Source: Entomortierella parvispora
Taxonomy: Eukaryota > Mortierellomycota > Mortierellomycetes > Mortierellales > Mortierellaceae
Length of the DNA: 64,000 nucleotides
Direction: 5' to 3'
NCBI GenBank assembly: GCA_963573315.1
Contig: OY752152.1
Span: 248,001 to 312,000, forward strand
Shown: positions 1 through 9,441 of the stretch, in pieces
Position numbering within the stretch: the first letter of the stretch is position 1
Layout of the letters: every line of letters begins with the position of its first letter
Notes under the pieces: generated by a model
Seen by the model: the letters and a program-made list of their open reading frames with translations, nothing else
What the model was told of the DNA's origin: nothing
Databases searched by the model: none
Position numbers and translations under genes: made by a program

Positions 1-1
1 T

Positions 2-871
2 CGATTTACTAGCAGGTTCTGGCAGGAATTGCACCGATTATTGGATGTGAAGTTGGCACTATCCACAGCCTACCACCCACAGACGGATGGACAGACCGAG
101 GTTATGAACAAGACATTAAAGACCATGCTGCGGGCTTTTATTGACAACAAACAGTATAACTGGGATCAGCTTCTTCCGTCACTGGAGTTCGCCTACAACA
201 ATGCCGTCAACGCTTCCACTGGATATTCACCGTTCTTCCTAAACAGCGGACAGCACCCTCGTCTTCCAGCAGCCCTTCTCAGCATCCCCAATTCTTCAGT
301 GCCCACCGTCGACACTTTCCTCAGCGATCAGGCAACGACACTCATCCTTGCTCAAGATGCACTTCAGCGCGCCCAAGATCATCAGGAGGAACATGCGAAC
401 AGAAGACGACACGATCACACGTTCAAAGTCGGAGACCAGGTCTTGTTGCATGCCACCAACATCACGATCCCGGCCGATAGTGTCAGACCAGCGGACAAAT
501 TGCGACCGCAGTATCTTGGCCCGTTCACACTTTTGGAACAGCACACCCCAGTCTCCTTCCGTGTCGAGTTGCCACCCTTCTACAAGATCCATGATGTTTT
601 CCATGTTGACGTGCTTCGACCTTACTTGCCATCACCGGAATCACTGGGAACTCAAGTAGCTGCACCACCAGACCCTACTCTCATCGACGGCGAAGATGAG
701 TACGAAGTGGAAGAAATTTTGAAATACCGCAAGTACCGCAGGCAGCACCAGTTCCTTGTCTCCTGGAAAGGTTACGGCTCAGAAGCTGACGAATGGATTC
801 CACTGAGCAACTTGAAAAATTCTGCTGATATGGTCGCAGCCTTTAAACAACAGCATGGCCTCATTTTTTAA
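2..871 (+). CDS. Element E: Ty3/gypsy pol C-terminus (integrase + chromodomain), 5' partial
   Basis: The frame is already open at base 2, so this is the 3' end of a polyprotein that starts before the window. It begins inside the integrase core: the F-T-S-R-F-W segment is followed by A-Y-H-P-Q-T-D-G-Q-T-E, which carries the catalytic Glu of the DDE triad. The integrase C-terminal beta domain follows (G-D-Q-V-L-L-H, then Y-L-G-P-F and H-D-V-F-H-V-D-V-L-R). The last 60 or so residues are a chromodomain (Y-E-V-E-E-I-L, then W-K-G-Y and W-I-P). In chromoviruses this tail targets integration to modified histones. No frameshift is seen in the visible 289 codons. A purine tract and an LTR follow directly. 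Confidence 0.9.
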   Translation, partial: RFTSRFWQELHRLLDVKLALSTAYHPQTDGQTEVMNKTLKTMLRAFIDNKQYNWDQLLPSLEFAYNNAVNASTGYSPFFLNSGQHPRLPAALLSIPNSSVPTVDTFLSDQATTLILAQDALQRAQDHQEEHANRRRHDHTFKVGDQVLLHATNITIPADSVRPADKLRPQYLGPFTLLEQHTPVSFRVELPPFYKIHDVFHVDVLRPYLPSPESLGTQVAAPPDPTLIDGEDEYEVEEILKYRKYRRQHQFLVSWKGYGSEADEWIPLSNLKNSADMVAAFKQQHGLIF

Positions 872-881
872 AAGGGGAAGG

Positions 882-995
882 TGCAACAGTATACGATACG
901 GTGACATCACACGATCCGTACCTTTATATGATAGTTCATAGCAATATAATAAAACTCACTTCTTGTCTCCCTAGGTTCCCAGTGTTCCTATTGCA
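882..995 (+). repeat. Element E 3' LTR, 114 bp, preceded by polypurine tract
   Basis: A purine-rich tract (870-880, AAAAGGGGAAG) ends just before a TG...CA block with matching ends: TGCAACAG at 882-889 and CTATTGCA at 988-995. A polypurine tract abutting TG...CA straight after a chromovirus integrase is the expected 3' LTR. At 114 bp it is very short for a gypsy LTR. An AATAAA-like signal lies at about 948-953. TACAG at 996-1000 is the candidate target duplication, but the other copy is outside the window. Confidence 0.75.
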
Positions 996-1342
996 TACAG
1001 ACTTGCTTAATTGTGACAAATTTCCGTTGCCACTAATCCACTAATAGCAAGCATCCTTGAGCGCACTGCTGGTTACAAATATTTTTCAACAGTTGATTTG
1101 CGCCAGGCATATCACAGACTCCCTCTGACGGCACGAAGCCAACCTCTGACTGCCTTCACTTATGAAGGAAAGCAATACATGTTTCGCAGAGCTCCTTTCG
1201 GGCTCAAACCCATGACCAGCATCTTTCAACGAGGAATGATGGAGATCCCTGGTGATCTCGCTGGGTTGCAATCTATGTCGATGACATTGTGATCTTTTCC
1301 AAGACCAAAGAAGAACACCTCCTTCATGTCCAGGAAGTCATG
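996..1342 (+). pseudogene. Element D1: reverse transcriptase fragment (5' half)
   Basis: Broken reverse transcriptase of a chromovirus related to element B. Readable pieces in shifting frames are C-D-K-F-P-L-P, the S-T-V-D-L-R-Q-A-Y motif (catalytic Asp), R-A-P-F-G-L-K-P-M-T-S-I-F-Q-R and Y-V-D-D-I-V-I-F-S-K (the YXDD box). At least two frame changes and a stop interrupt it; one lies just before the YVDD box near 1262-1272. The left edge is element E's LTR. At 1342 it is cut by the 5' LTR of element B, and its continuation is found on the minus strand from 15,411 downwards. Confidence 0.85.
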
Positions 1343-1492
1343 TGTTGCGGATCGCTACTTTTGAGTTGACGAGGATTCTTGATCAGGTGACTGACGCCAG
1401 ATTATAATTTGGCGTCACGACCGTTGCAATAAAGAAACCTTCTTCCTTCCCGTCATCATCTGGCCTACCATTGACTTGACCTGACCTGAACA
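1343..1492 (+). repeat. Element B 5' LTR, 150 bp
   Basis: Starts TGTTGCGG and ends CTGAACA. It matches, by eye, the reverse complement of 15,412-15,561 at 149 of 150 positions (T versus C within GGCC(T/C)ACC). It holds a hairpin (TGACGCCA at 1392-1399, TGGCGTCA at 1410-1417) and AATAAA at 1428-1433. CATG at 1339-1342 precedes it, and the same CATG borders the other LTR at 15,408-15,411. The next 155 bases are leader before the gag start. Confidence 0.85.
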
Positions 1493-1647
1493 TTTTTTTG
1501 ACGTATCAGAAGAACCAACATCACCGTTGTTTCCGACGAATCAATGGACCCAATTTGAACTCCATTCCACTCCATTCGACTCCATTTCACTTCATTCAAC
1601 CTCTTTTTTTCTCGCCATTTCACGCGAACCTTCCCTGACATTCCAAT

Positions 1648-2064
1648 ATGTCCTCTATGAATGAAGAACTCAACCCATCCATACTCCAAGAGACAGATGA
1701 CGACATCGACATCGACATCGACATCGACATGGCTGTGCCACCCGAGCCATCTGCGCAACAACTTGAACCCAAGAAAGTTTCCCTGGATGACTACAAACGC
1801 TACCAAGAACTATTCGTCCCCAAGTTGTTGTCTGAAGACGACATGCGCAAGGCGAAACAACAAGTACAGAACGCACTTCATGCCAACGACCAAGATGATG
1901 TGATGGACGAAGAACACACCATTGAAGGCACTCTGCAACTGTTGAAGACCAATCTAGAAGTAGCTCGAGCTGGAGTTGAGAAGCTTTTACATGAAGGTGC
2001 CAAGCTCACTGCCCAACAGCTCAGGCTCCGACAGAACCCTGTACCCAAGAAGGAAGCTGAACGT
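1648..2064 (+). pseudogene. Element B gag N-terminal part, truncated by element A
   Basis: The ORF opens with ATG at 1648, 156 bases after the B 5' LTR, where gag is expected. About 139 native codons are visible, acidic at the N-terminus and then helical with K/Q/E-rich stretches. A GACATC hexanucleotide repeat near 1701-1730 encodes a D-I-D-I-D-I run. The frame is interrupted at 2065 by the 5' LTR of element A; the last 14 codons of the open frame (through 2109) are LTR. No capsid core or zinc knuckle remains. The rest of B (protease to integrase) is on the minus strand at 19,815-15,887. Assignment as gag is by position. Confidence 0.65.
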
Positions 2065-3106
2065 TGTGGTGTAGTGGATCCAGGTCCCAGATCCACGCGA
2101 GCGAGATAGAGAGAGTTATTTTTAGTATTTAGTTATTTTTTTATTTTTGTTCCTGTTTTCTGTTTTCTATAAAAAAGGGAGCAAAGTCCACTTTGCTCCT
2201 GGTTGCCTTTTCCCCTTACGATTCCCTCCTGTACCTTGTTGATCACCAGAACACCTCCCTTCTGCTCGTATCTGTCTCGCAGTTACCCTTGGCGTTGCTG
2301 CAATATTCAACCCCATCAGCCTTTGGACGCCGTTGCAATATACGAATCCCTGGGCCTTGACTGTTCCCTGGATATCCCCCAGACCTTTTGTGTTCCCTTG
2401 ATCCTCCCTGCCCACTCTCGCAACATATCCATCCGTGTGCCAGCCCTCCTTGATCAAGTCCTGTACCGCCCTCCGAGCGCTCCGTAGGATCACCTGGACC
2501 CTCGCCTATCCGATATCAATTGGCCATTTGCGAGGTACACTTACGATGTCATATCTCTTCTGAGTGGACCTGTTATGATCTTGGCAACCCACCCTGAGGC
2601 CTTCATTGGTGCTTGGGGACCAACCATCCTCCTCGTTATATCTCGGAGTCTCCTCTGAACCCTCAGTTAGGCGACCTTGTCCCCTTTCCCAGATAGAATC
2701 TCCTTTGCCTTGCTTTACTGACTAGATCCCATCCCATCCCCTGTGTTGTTATTAGTATAGTATAGTCGCCGTCGTGCTCTTAGCCTTGTAGTCTTTGTTC
2801 TCCTGTTTGGATCCCGTTAGGACCTGCCTGCTCTTCGGTATGTGGTCCTTGGTTTTCATCCAGTTCGTTCTACTTATCTTTTGATCCCTTTGCTGACTCT
2901 CTCTCCTTCCTGTTTATCTCCAGTACTATCTCCTTGAGACTGTATCTGATCATACAACAGCGTTGTGCCTGATCCCTGTGGCCCTGAGAGCAAAGTCCCT
3001 ATCAACTGTAAGCGACGATTTTTGTTAGTCATCTTTCTTCTCGTTATCAATTTCGCTTCCAGCTCATTGCTGACCTTAGACTATACTTACATTAGACAAC
3101 ATCACA
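2065..3106 (+). repeat. Element A 5' LTR, 1,042 bp
   Basis: Begins TGTGGTG and ends CATCACA, imperfect terminal inverted repeats. The same block recurs at 9442-10,483 (plus) and 19,816-20,857 (minus). It starts with a hairpin around GTGGATC...GATCCAC at about 2074-2096. It contains 94- and 108-codon open frames that are identical in all three copies and have no recognisable domain; I treat them as LTR sequence, not genes. Confidence 0.92.
2168..2199 (+). promoter_or_regulatory. TATA box and adjacent 10-bp-arm hairpin in element A LTR
   Basis: TATAAAA lies at 2168-2174. It is followed at once by GGAGCAAAGT (2178-2187), a CC loop and ACTTTGCTCC (2190-2199), a perfect 10-bp-arm inverted repeat. 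The position suggests the element's promoter with a stem near the 5' end of its RNA. The same elements recur in the other two LTR copies. The 11-mer GAGCAAAGTCC of the left arm reappears near the LTR end at 2988-2998. Confidence 0.55.
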
Positions 3107-3119
3107 CCCGAAGCCAATT

Positions 3120-3136
3120 TGGTGGAGAACCTGGGC
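3120..3136 (+). other. Candidate primer-binding site of element A
   Basis: TGGTGGAGAACCTGGGC begins 13 bases after the 5' LTR. Primer-binding sites usually begin TGG, the complement of a tRNA CCA end, and lie close to the LTR. The cognate tRNA cannot be named from this window. Confidence 0.35.
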
Positions 3137-3241
3137 AAAAAACAAGCTCAACCGTCTGAGATTAAAAGAAGGCTCTGATCATTCGAGAACAACTAGTGTC
3201 CCACATTTGAATCCAGCCCCACCCTGACAAACCAATCAACC

Positions 3242-4705
3242 ATGTCAGACAACGCCAGTAGTCAGGAACAACCATCCCCTGTGTTGGTCGATATGCGTAT
3301 GGAAGGAGAAGTCCCGAACCACCTTCTCAACCAACCGCTGGATTCTACGACAGGCGGCCCCAATCACTTCGTGGCCACGGAAAGAGAGGAGAGAGTCATT
3401 GAGAATGCAGTAAACCGGATCCTGAGAAGAATCGAGTTAATGACTGCAAACCAACATCCGAGATACGCGCAACCCTTCGACTCAGCCCCAGAAGCGGAGG
3501 AGCATTCTCCCCAACAACAATTTAGACCGAACACGAGATCACCCAACCTACGAGATGACGGAGCCCGTGAACCATGGGACCATCAATATCAGGATGCCCC
3601 CAGAGCGCATATGTCGCACATGGATTTCAAGGACAGAAAAGAGCCACGCGTTTGCTCGCACGGAAAGTTCAATCCAAAAAAGCACAAGGCAGAGGTATGG
3701 TTACGACAATATCAACTATGGGCTGGTACTCAATTCACCAACCTCAGCCCTGAGGCGCGTATTTCAAGAACCGTCGAGTCCTTTGGAGCTTCGATGGGGA
3801 CCGACGAGACCCAATCCTGGTTTGTCCAACTCCTCCAAGCGACTCCCCGAGCTTACCCTGAGGCCATTTACCGAGACTTCCGTCAAACCTTCATGTCCGT
3901 TCGCGATCAACTATTATCGGGTTCCCTAGTCTTGCTAGACAAGTGCAAACAAACCAAGAAGGAATCAGTGAAAGCATTTAACAACCGCTTCTCTATCCTG
4001 AACCGCCAATATCTGGAGGCAACACTTCAAGGACAAGGGGTATATGACGAGGCAGGCGTTCGAAGGGCTTATCTCAAGAATCTCTTCTTACCGGACATCG
4101 CCAGGAGGATTCACCACGGGGACAACCTAGATTGGATGATGACCCAGGCCGACAAATGTGCCCTCAAGATGTACGAGCTGTATTTAGCCCGCCATGATGA
4201 CAAATCGGACGAATCAAGCGATGAGGAAGAATCACCCGAAGACGAGGATGAAGCCGAAGCTAGCAGCACCATTAAGAAGACTCCCACCGATGATAGAAAG
4301 ACGACCGGGACCAAATCCACGACTGTCACAACCTCCAGGGCTGGTACTACCTCGACAACTACCAACAAGGATAAGACCGACCTGAAGAACTCTGTATCCA
4401 AGGACGAGTTTGATCACCTCTCTCGAGAAATGGAACGCATGAAGATTCTTATCAGCAAGGGTAATCGATCCATCCCTAGGCCCGCCGGGCCTCCCACCAC
4501 TCGATACTCTGGCGAGAAGAGTGCCCCGGAGGTTAGACAATGCTACAATTGTCAGCAGACAGGGCATTTAGCACGAGACTGTCCTGCTCCGAAGACAAAC
4601 CAGACTCTGTTGGTTGAGTCCATGATTGACAACGGTATTGGCGTGGAAGACTTCAACGTTCGCTGTTACTACTTTGGATACGTTGAGGTTGAGATGGATT
4701 TTTAG
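3242..4705 (+). CDS. Element A Gag (capsid + CCHC zinc knuckle)
   Basis: Intact 487-residue ORF from ATG 3242. The middle (roughly residues 130-310) has the helical Retrotrans_gag-like pattern, for example W-L-R-Q-Y near residue 153 and Y-R-D-F-R-Q-T-F. A long acidic, Ser/Thr-rich linker follows. A CCHC zinc knuckle, C-Y-N-C-Q-Q-T-G-H-L-A-R-D-C, lies near residues 433-446 and would bind genomic RNA. The stop TAG at 4703-4705 overlaps the pol frame, which is open in the -1 frame from 4693, with a run of five T (4699-4703) right at the stop. Confidence 0.9.
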   Translation: MSDNASSQEQPSPVLVDMRMEGEVPNHLLNQPLDSTTGGPNHFVATEREERVIENAVNRILRRIELMTANQHPRYAQPFDSAPEAEEHSPQQQFRPNTRSPNLRDDGAREPWDHQYQDAPRAHMSHMDFKDRKEPRVCSHGKFNPKKHKAEVWLRQYQLWAGTQFTNLSPEARISRTVESFGASMGTDETQSWFVQLLQATPRAYPEAIYRDFRQTFMSVRDQLLSGSLVLLDKCKQTKKESVKAFNNRFSILNRQYLEATLQGQGVYDEAGVRRAYLKNLFLPDIARRIHHGDNLDWMMTQADKCALKMYELYLARHDDKSDESSDEEESPEDEDEAEASSTIKKTPTDDRKTTGTKSTTVTTSRAGTTSTTTNKDKTDLKNSVSKDEFDHLSREMERMKILISKGNRSIPRPAGPPTTRYSGEKSAPEVRQCYNCQQTGHLARDCPAPKTNQTLLVESMIDNGIGVEDFNVRCYYFGYVEVEMDF

Positions 4706-7700
4706 AAGGGGACCATGGAACTACTCCAAGCCATGAACCCCCTGACCCTATCCATGGAGAAACGTTAGAAGAAGAAGAAGCAAACGTGTTGGTAGCAGCT
4801 CGCTCCTCCCCACGCAATCCAACCAACTCATTACCTTACGCAAAAGCACCGCCGCCTAGAGGTATACCCCGACCGACCGCTTCCGCCCAGGTCCTAAAGC
4901 AACCCCCGGCTTTGACCAACCGCCTCGGCCCTCCCAGCATGCATCGCCCGAAGACCATTCAACATGCTGAATCCAAGACATCCACGATGGATGTAGATCC
5001 TCCTTCTCGACGAGAGATGATGACCGCCGTCGAGATCCCTGTCCGTCCCAAGAGTAATGTGACGTTTGCGGTCGAGGGCCCATCTGCTGCGGAAAACCTG
5101 GCCCGGCTCGAACGTACAATCGCTGCCCAGAACGCAATCAAGGCGCAGAGGGACAATGGACAAGCCAAGAGAGATGAGAAGGAGGAGGATGAGGTGGATG
5201 GAGGCTTGCGAAGGATGATGGTTCCCCCGAGGGAGGGTCGAAAAGCAATGGCGGCAAGAAAAGTGAATGGAGATGGAGATGCTGGCCCGAGCATGAGTGC
5301 GTCAGCAGGACCGAAGAACACTTGGGACGAAAAAGACCGAGCTAAGCCACCCCCGCACACTGGAACAAAAAAGAAATCAGAGAGCAGCAAGAGCCAAAAA
5401 GGGAAAGAGGACAGCAAAAAAGGGACGGACAAGAAAAAGAAATCTGGCCGGACACGCGAGTCGGACGAGGCATTTCTAAAGTCTCTTCCCAACCCCATCG
5501 TCTTGCAGTTGAACCAACAGCCGTTTGACATCCGTCAGTGCTTAAGGACCACTAAGGTTGAGGGTCTTACCATCGGTCAACTAATGGAGTTATCCCCCAG
5601 CATCCGCCGAACCGTTCAAGCATCGTTGAAGACTGTACCGCGTGAGGAGCGAATTTTACTCAGTGAAGAATATCCGTCCCTGCCCCTCGGGGAGTCTGAA
5701 GCGGAAGAGTTGCGTGTATTTTTGAATCGTGTTGAACGATCAAAGACAGACACTCATGGATTCCGAGCCGCAATTATGGGAACCAAGTGCGATATCTTAC
5801 TTGATGGAGGATCTTGCGTCAATGTCATCCGTCGCGGGTTCTTGGAGCAGATTGGCATCACCAACCACACTCCATATTCATCGTTTACTTTGAAAGGGTT
5901 GACGGGGAATGCAGGCGTGGCTGGAGAGGCACCGAGCGTGCCTATCGATATCCAAGGTATCATGATCCCGGCCGGTTGTGTGATCGTCGAGTCCGTCGAC
6001 TTCAATATTCTGTTGGGTCGTCCTTTCCTTGAAGCCTGTGGAGGATATACAGATTGGGCCACCGCCGTTACTAGTTTGCAAATACAAGGCTTCAAGATCG
6101 TGATCGATGGACGTGCTCGAACCACCCCGAAAGTCTCTCGTCTCCCCATCCAAGATAAACAACAGGACCCGGTGATAGAAACAAGTGAAGAGGGTGACAC
6201 CGACGGTTCATCAGACGAGTCGGACACAGATGAGGAGGATTCTTCGACCGACGACAAAGAAAACGACGACGAAGGGTATGCCCTACTCATTCGAAGCATT
6301 CAGGAGGGCAAGGTTGAGCGGACTGATGCGCGACAACTCAAGAAGGACGATGAGAATGAGGAGATCGTCAATTGTTGGTTCTTGCGCGCCGTCTTCCCTG
6401 ATCCCCCTGCTTTGGATGGACGACAACCCACCTCTTGTTTGTCAATTTCAGATTCTTCGGATACGGCCTCATCGAAGATCAGCGATCCTATGTTTGATGC
6501 GGCCCCGATAATGGTCAACAATTCATACGGATTTCATTTGGAGGCTCCCCGCTGTCGTGATCGTTTGACTAACACCCCGGTCATATTGTTGCCCGGCCTG
6601 GAGGAGCGATCAGTATACGTGGGAGATATCCAAGAGGTTCACGACAACTTGCCTGAAATCCAACGCATTTTTCAGGAGCACCAGGAGTGTTTTCCCAAGG
6701 AAGGGGAGATGTCTAGGACGTTGGATGCAGATATGTTGGAAGCCCCTGCCTCTTTTCACCTCAAACCTGGGTCCAAATTTCCGCGCGCATATAACAAAAA
6801 ATACTCGCCCGGACAAATTGCGACCTTGTGCGAGTATCGAGACCAGATGGTCAGGGCTGGAAAAATGAGGCGATCTGGCTCACCTGCTTCTTGCAACCCT
6901 CTCCTGATTCAGAAGAAGGATGGATCTTATCGGGTGTGCATTAATTTTATCCCTGTCAACAAATTAATTGCCCCCATGGCCTGGCCCTTACCGGACCCTA
7001 TCACTGAGATATACAAGCTGCAAGGATGCGAATTCTTATCTTTTTGGGATTGCAAGGACGGATACCTCCAATCGCCCATTGCCGAAGACAGTCGCTTTCT
7101 CACCGCCGTTGCTTTCCCAGACGGACTGTACGAGTACAATGTATTACCGATGGGCCTCATTGACTCCATGCAATGGTACACTCGACACATGGGCGAGGTC
7201 TTTAATTCTATCAAGGATCGACTCAGCAATTTTGTGGACGACATGGCTACCGGAGATGCCAAATTCCCCCTTCATTTTCGGACTGTGGAAGAAGTGTTGG
7301 TGCGGATGGATGAGTTCAATGGATCGTTCTCTGGCAAGAAATCAGCATTTTTTGTGAAGCAGCGCGAGTTTTTGGGACGGATCGTCGGGAATGATCATAT
7401 CTCGGCCGACCCAAAGAAGCTATCCAAGATGGAATATTGGCCGGTTCCGCAAAATGTGACAGAGTTGCGCGGATTTGTCGGGTTTGCCTTATTCCTCTGC
7501 GATTTCATATCCAACTTTTCTGCCATGGCTGCTCCACTCTTCCCGCTGTACAAATTGCACAAGGATCCCAAGGCCTTTGTCGACAAATGGTTGTCAGACC
7601 CCAAGTATACAGAAGCCTTTCGTGCCATTCAAATCGCTCTGGTTACTGCTCCGGTTTTGGTCATGATGGATCATAGACGCCCAGTTATTATTTCGGCCGA

Positions 7701-7767
7701 CACCTCAGATTTTGCTTCTGGCCATGTGCCGAGTCAAGATATTTCGCCACTGAGCGTGAGCTGTTAG
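4693..7767 (+). pseudogene. Element A Pol part 1: protease, reverse transcriptase, start of RNase H
   Basis: Open in the -1 frame relative to gag from 4693. After a charged linker comes an aspartic-protease-like domain whose active site reads L-L-D-G-G-S rather than the usual D-S/T-G. The reverse transcriptase follows: I-Q-K-K-D-G-S-Y-R-V-C, F-W-D-C-K-D-G-Y (catalytic Asp) and N-F-V-D-D-M, an FVDD version of the YXDD box. RNase H begins at I-I-S-A-D-T-S-D-F-A-S-G. The frame then leaves the conserved sequence near 7733 and stops at 7767. The next RNase H residues, S-R-Y-F-A-T-E-R-E, continue in another frame from 7734. The 10-20 residues usually found between these motifs are missing, so a small out-of-frame deletion is likely. 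Confidence 0.85.
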
Positions 7768-9344
7768 GATTGGTGTACTGCTTAACCAAGCATAGCCATC
7801 TGTTGGAGGGAAAGGAGATTCATGTCTTCATCGATCATCGAGCGTTGTTATATCTGCACAACCTCTCTTCCAAAAGTGCACGCCTCACTCGATGGACCTT
7901 CATCATTGCTCAGTTCAGGATCACCATCCACCATCGTCCGGGGCGAGATATGAAAGACTCGGATCCGCTCTCCCGTATTCATCATAAGAACATCACGGGT
8001 GAAGATTTGCCAGACATAGGAATGGAGGATGCAATGGAGATGGAGGAGAACAAGCGGCTCATGAGGACTATGCTGATTTCAGAGGATCAGGAGCCTTTTG
8101 TTTCGATTGTGGCAGCTTTGCAAGGGGACCCATTGACATATTTGGATAAGGTCACTAGGGGGAAGATCATGAGCATGCTTCCCAAGTACTTTGTCACTCA
8201 AGGGCGTTTATTTAAACGCACATCTGGTGGTAGCCCACGCCAGTATGTACCACCAGGTGAAGTTTTGAGCGTGCTGGAGAACACTCATGGATCTACTGTC
8301 ATGGGTCATCTCGGAGTGGTCGCAACATATACACTCATTGCCGAAGGGTACTTCTGGCCGGGCATGTACGCAGACGTTAAGAAGCACCTTTCGACTTGCG
8401 ACGCTTGTCAACGCTTTCAAACGCGCGATCCAACACGATATCGTTTCCATCGTTTGCCGCCACCTCAAACGATCTTCCATACCTTGGGCCTGGATGCAGT
8501 TGGACCCTTACCGATGTCTAATGGCAAGCGGTTTGTTTTGAATATGGTGGATTATCTCTCTGGATGGGTTGTATCTGTCGCCCTTGCTTCTTTAGCAGGA
8601 AATATTATCGTCCGGACTGTAGAAAAGCATTGGGCTCGACAATATGGATACCCCCATCGCATCATCACGGACAATGGATCATCTCTATCCGCGGGAGCCT
8701 TCAAGGAGTGGTGTATCAATCATGAAATCGATCTCGACCCTGCTTCTGCATATCATCCAGAGACCAATGGAATGGTGGAGCGATATAACGGTTTTATGGT
8801 ACGACAATTGGCTCGTATCATTCAGCATGATGGTTTGGCTGAGAGTGCCTGGGCTACTATCTTGGACCGTGTTACATGGACTTGGAGAACTCAGATCAAG
8901 CAGACTAGAGGCGTATCTCCTTTCGAAATCCTCTTTGGTCAACGAGCTCGCCTCCCATGGGATATAGATCACACTCGGAAGATGGATATGAATGAACGCG
9001 AGGAAGTCGACGAGGAGAGACGTGAGATCTTGGAAGTTTTGCGTGCTGAAGTTCATCAGAGGATTATTAATGAACACAAGTGGTCCACTGAAGCTGCTGA
9101 TCTACCCCTCCCTCGGAAATATGAGGTCGGAGACGAGGTCTTGGTCCATCAGTCCGCACTTCTGAAGCAATGGAGTGGCAAGCTATCACCTCGTTGGAAG
9201 GGCCCTTTAACCATCTTCGAAGCTTTGCCTGGAGGTGCCTATCGATTGGGCGAGAAGGTTGAGGGGCAATGGCATCGATATTTTGGAGGTCGCCCTGTCA
9301 ACCATGCTCGTCTTAAGCCTTACAAACGTGACACCCAGGATTAA
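7734..9344 (+). pseudogene. Element A Pol part 2: rest of RNase H and integrase
   Basis: Continues RNase H (S-R-Y-F-A-T-E-R-E-L-L-G, then F-I-D-H-R-A-L) in a frame different from part 1. The integrase has the HHCC zinc domain (ending C-D-A-C-Q-R-F), then the DDE core: L-D-A-V-G-P-L, T-D-N-G-S-S and N-G-M-V-E-R-Y-N. The C-terminal beta domain has V-G-D-E-V-L-V-H and W-K-G-P-L. It ends R-P-V-N-H-A-R-L-K-P-Y with no chromodomain, unlike elements B, D and E. There is no good ATG at the start, consistent with a broken continuous pol. The 97 bases to the 3' LTR contain a purine-rich stretch (about 9417-9430). Confidence 0.88.
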
Positions 9345-9441
9345 ATAGATCTGGAGGACGCCTTTGGGGATCAGCTTCCCTAGAGACACTCGCTGGCTTG
9401 CTCTCACATAAGACGATGTGAGAAAGAGACCCTGGGATCGG

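Noticed and set aside
1648-1730. Microsatellite (GACATC)n as a separate repeat feature
   Set aside because: Short, in-frame coding repeat in the B gag remnant; recorded there.
2167-2493. 94- and 108-codon ORFs on opposite strands, repeated identically at 9544-9870 and 20,429-20,755
   Set aside because: They lie wholly inside the element A LTR, so their identity reflects repeat copying; no domain or start context supports a gene.
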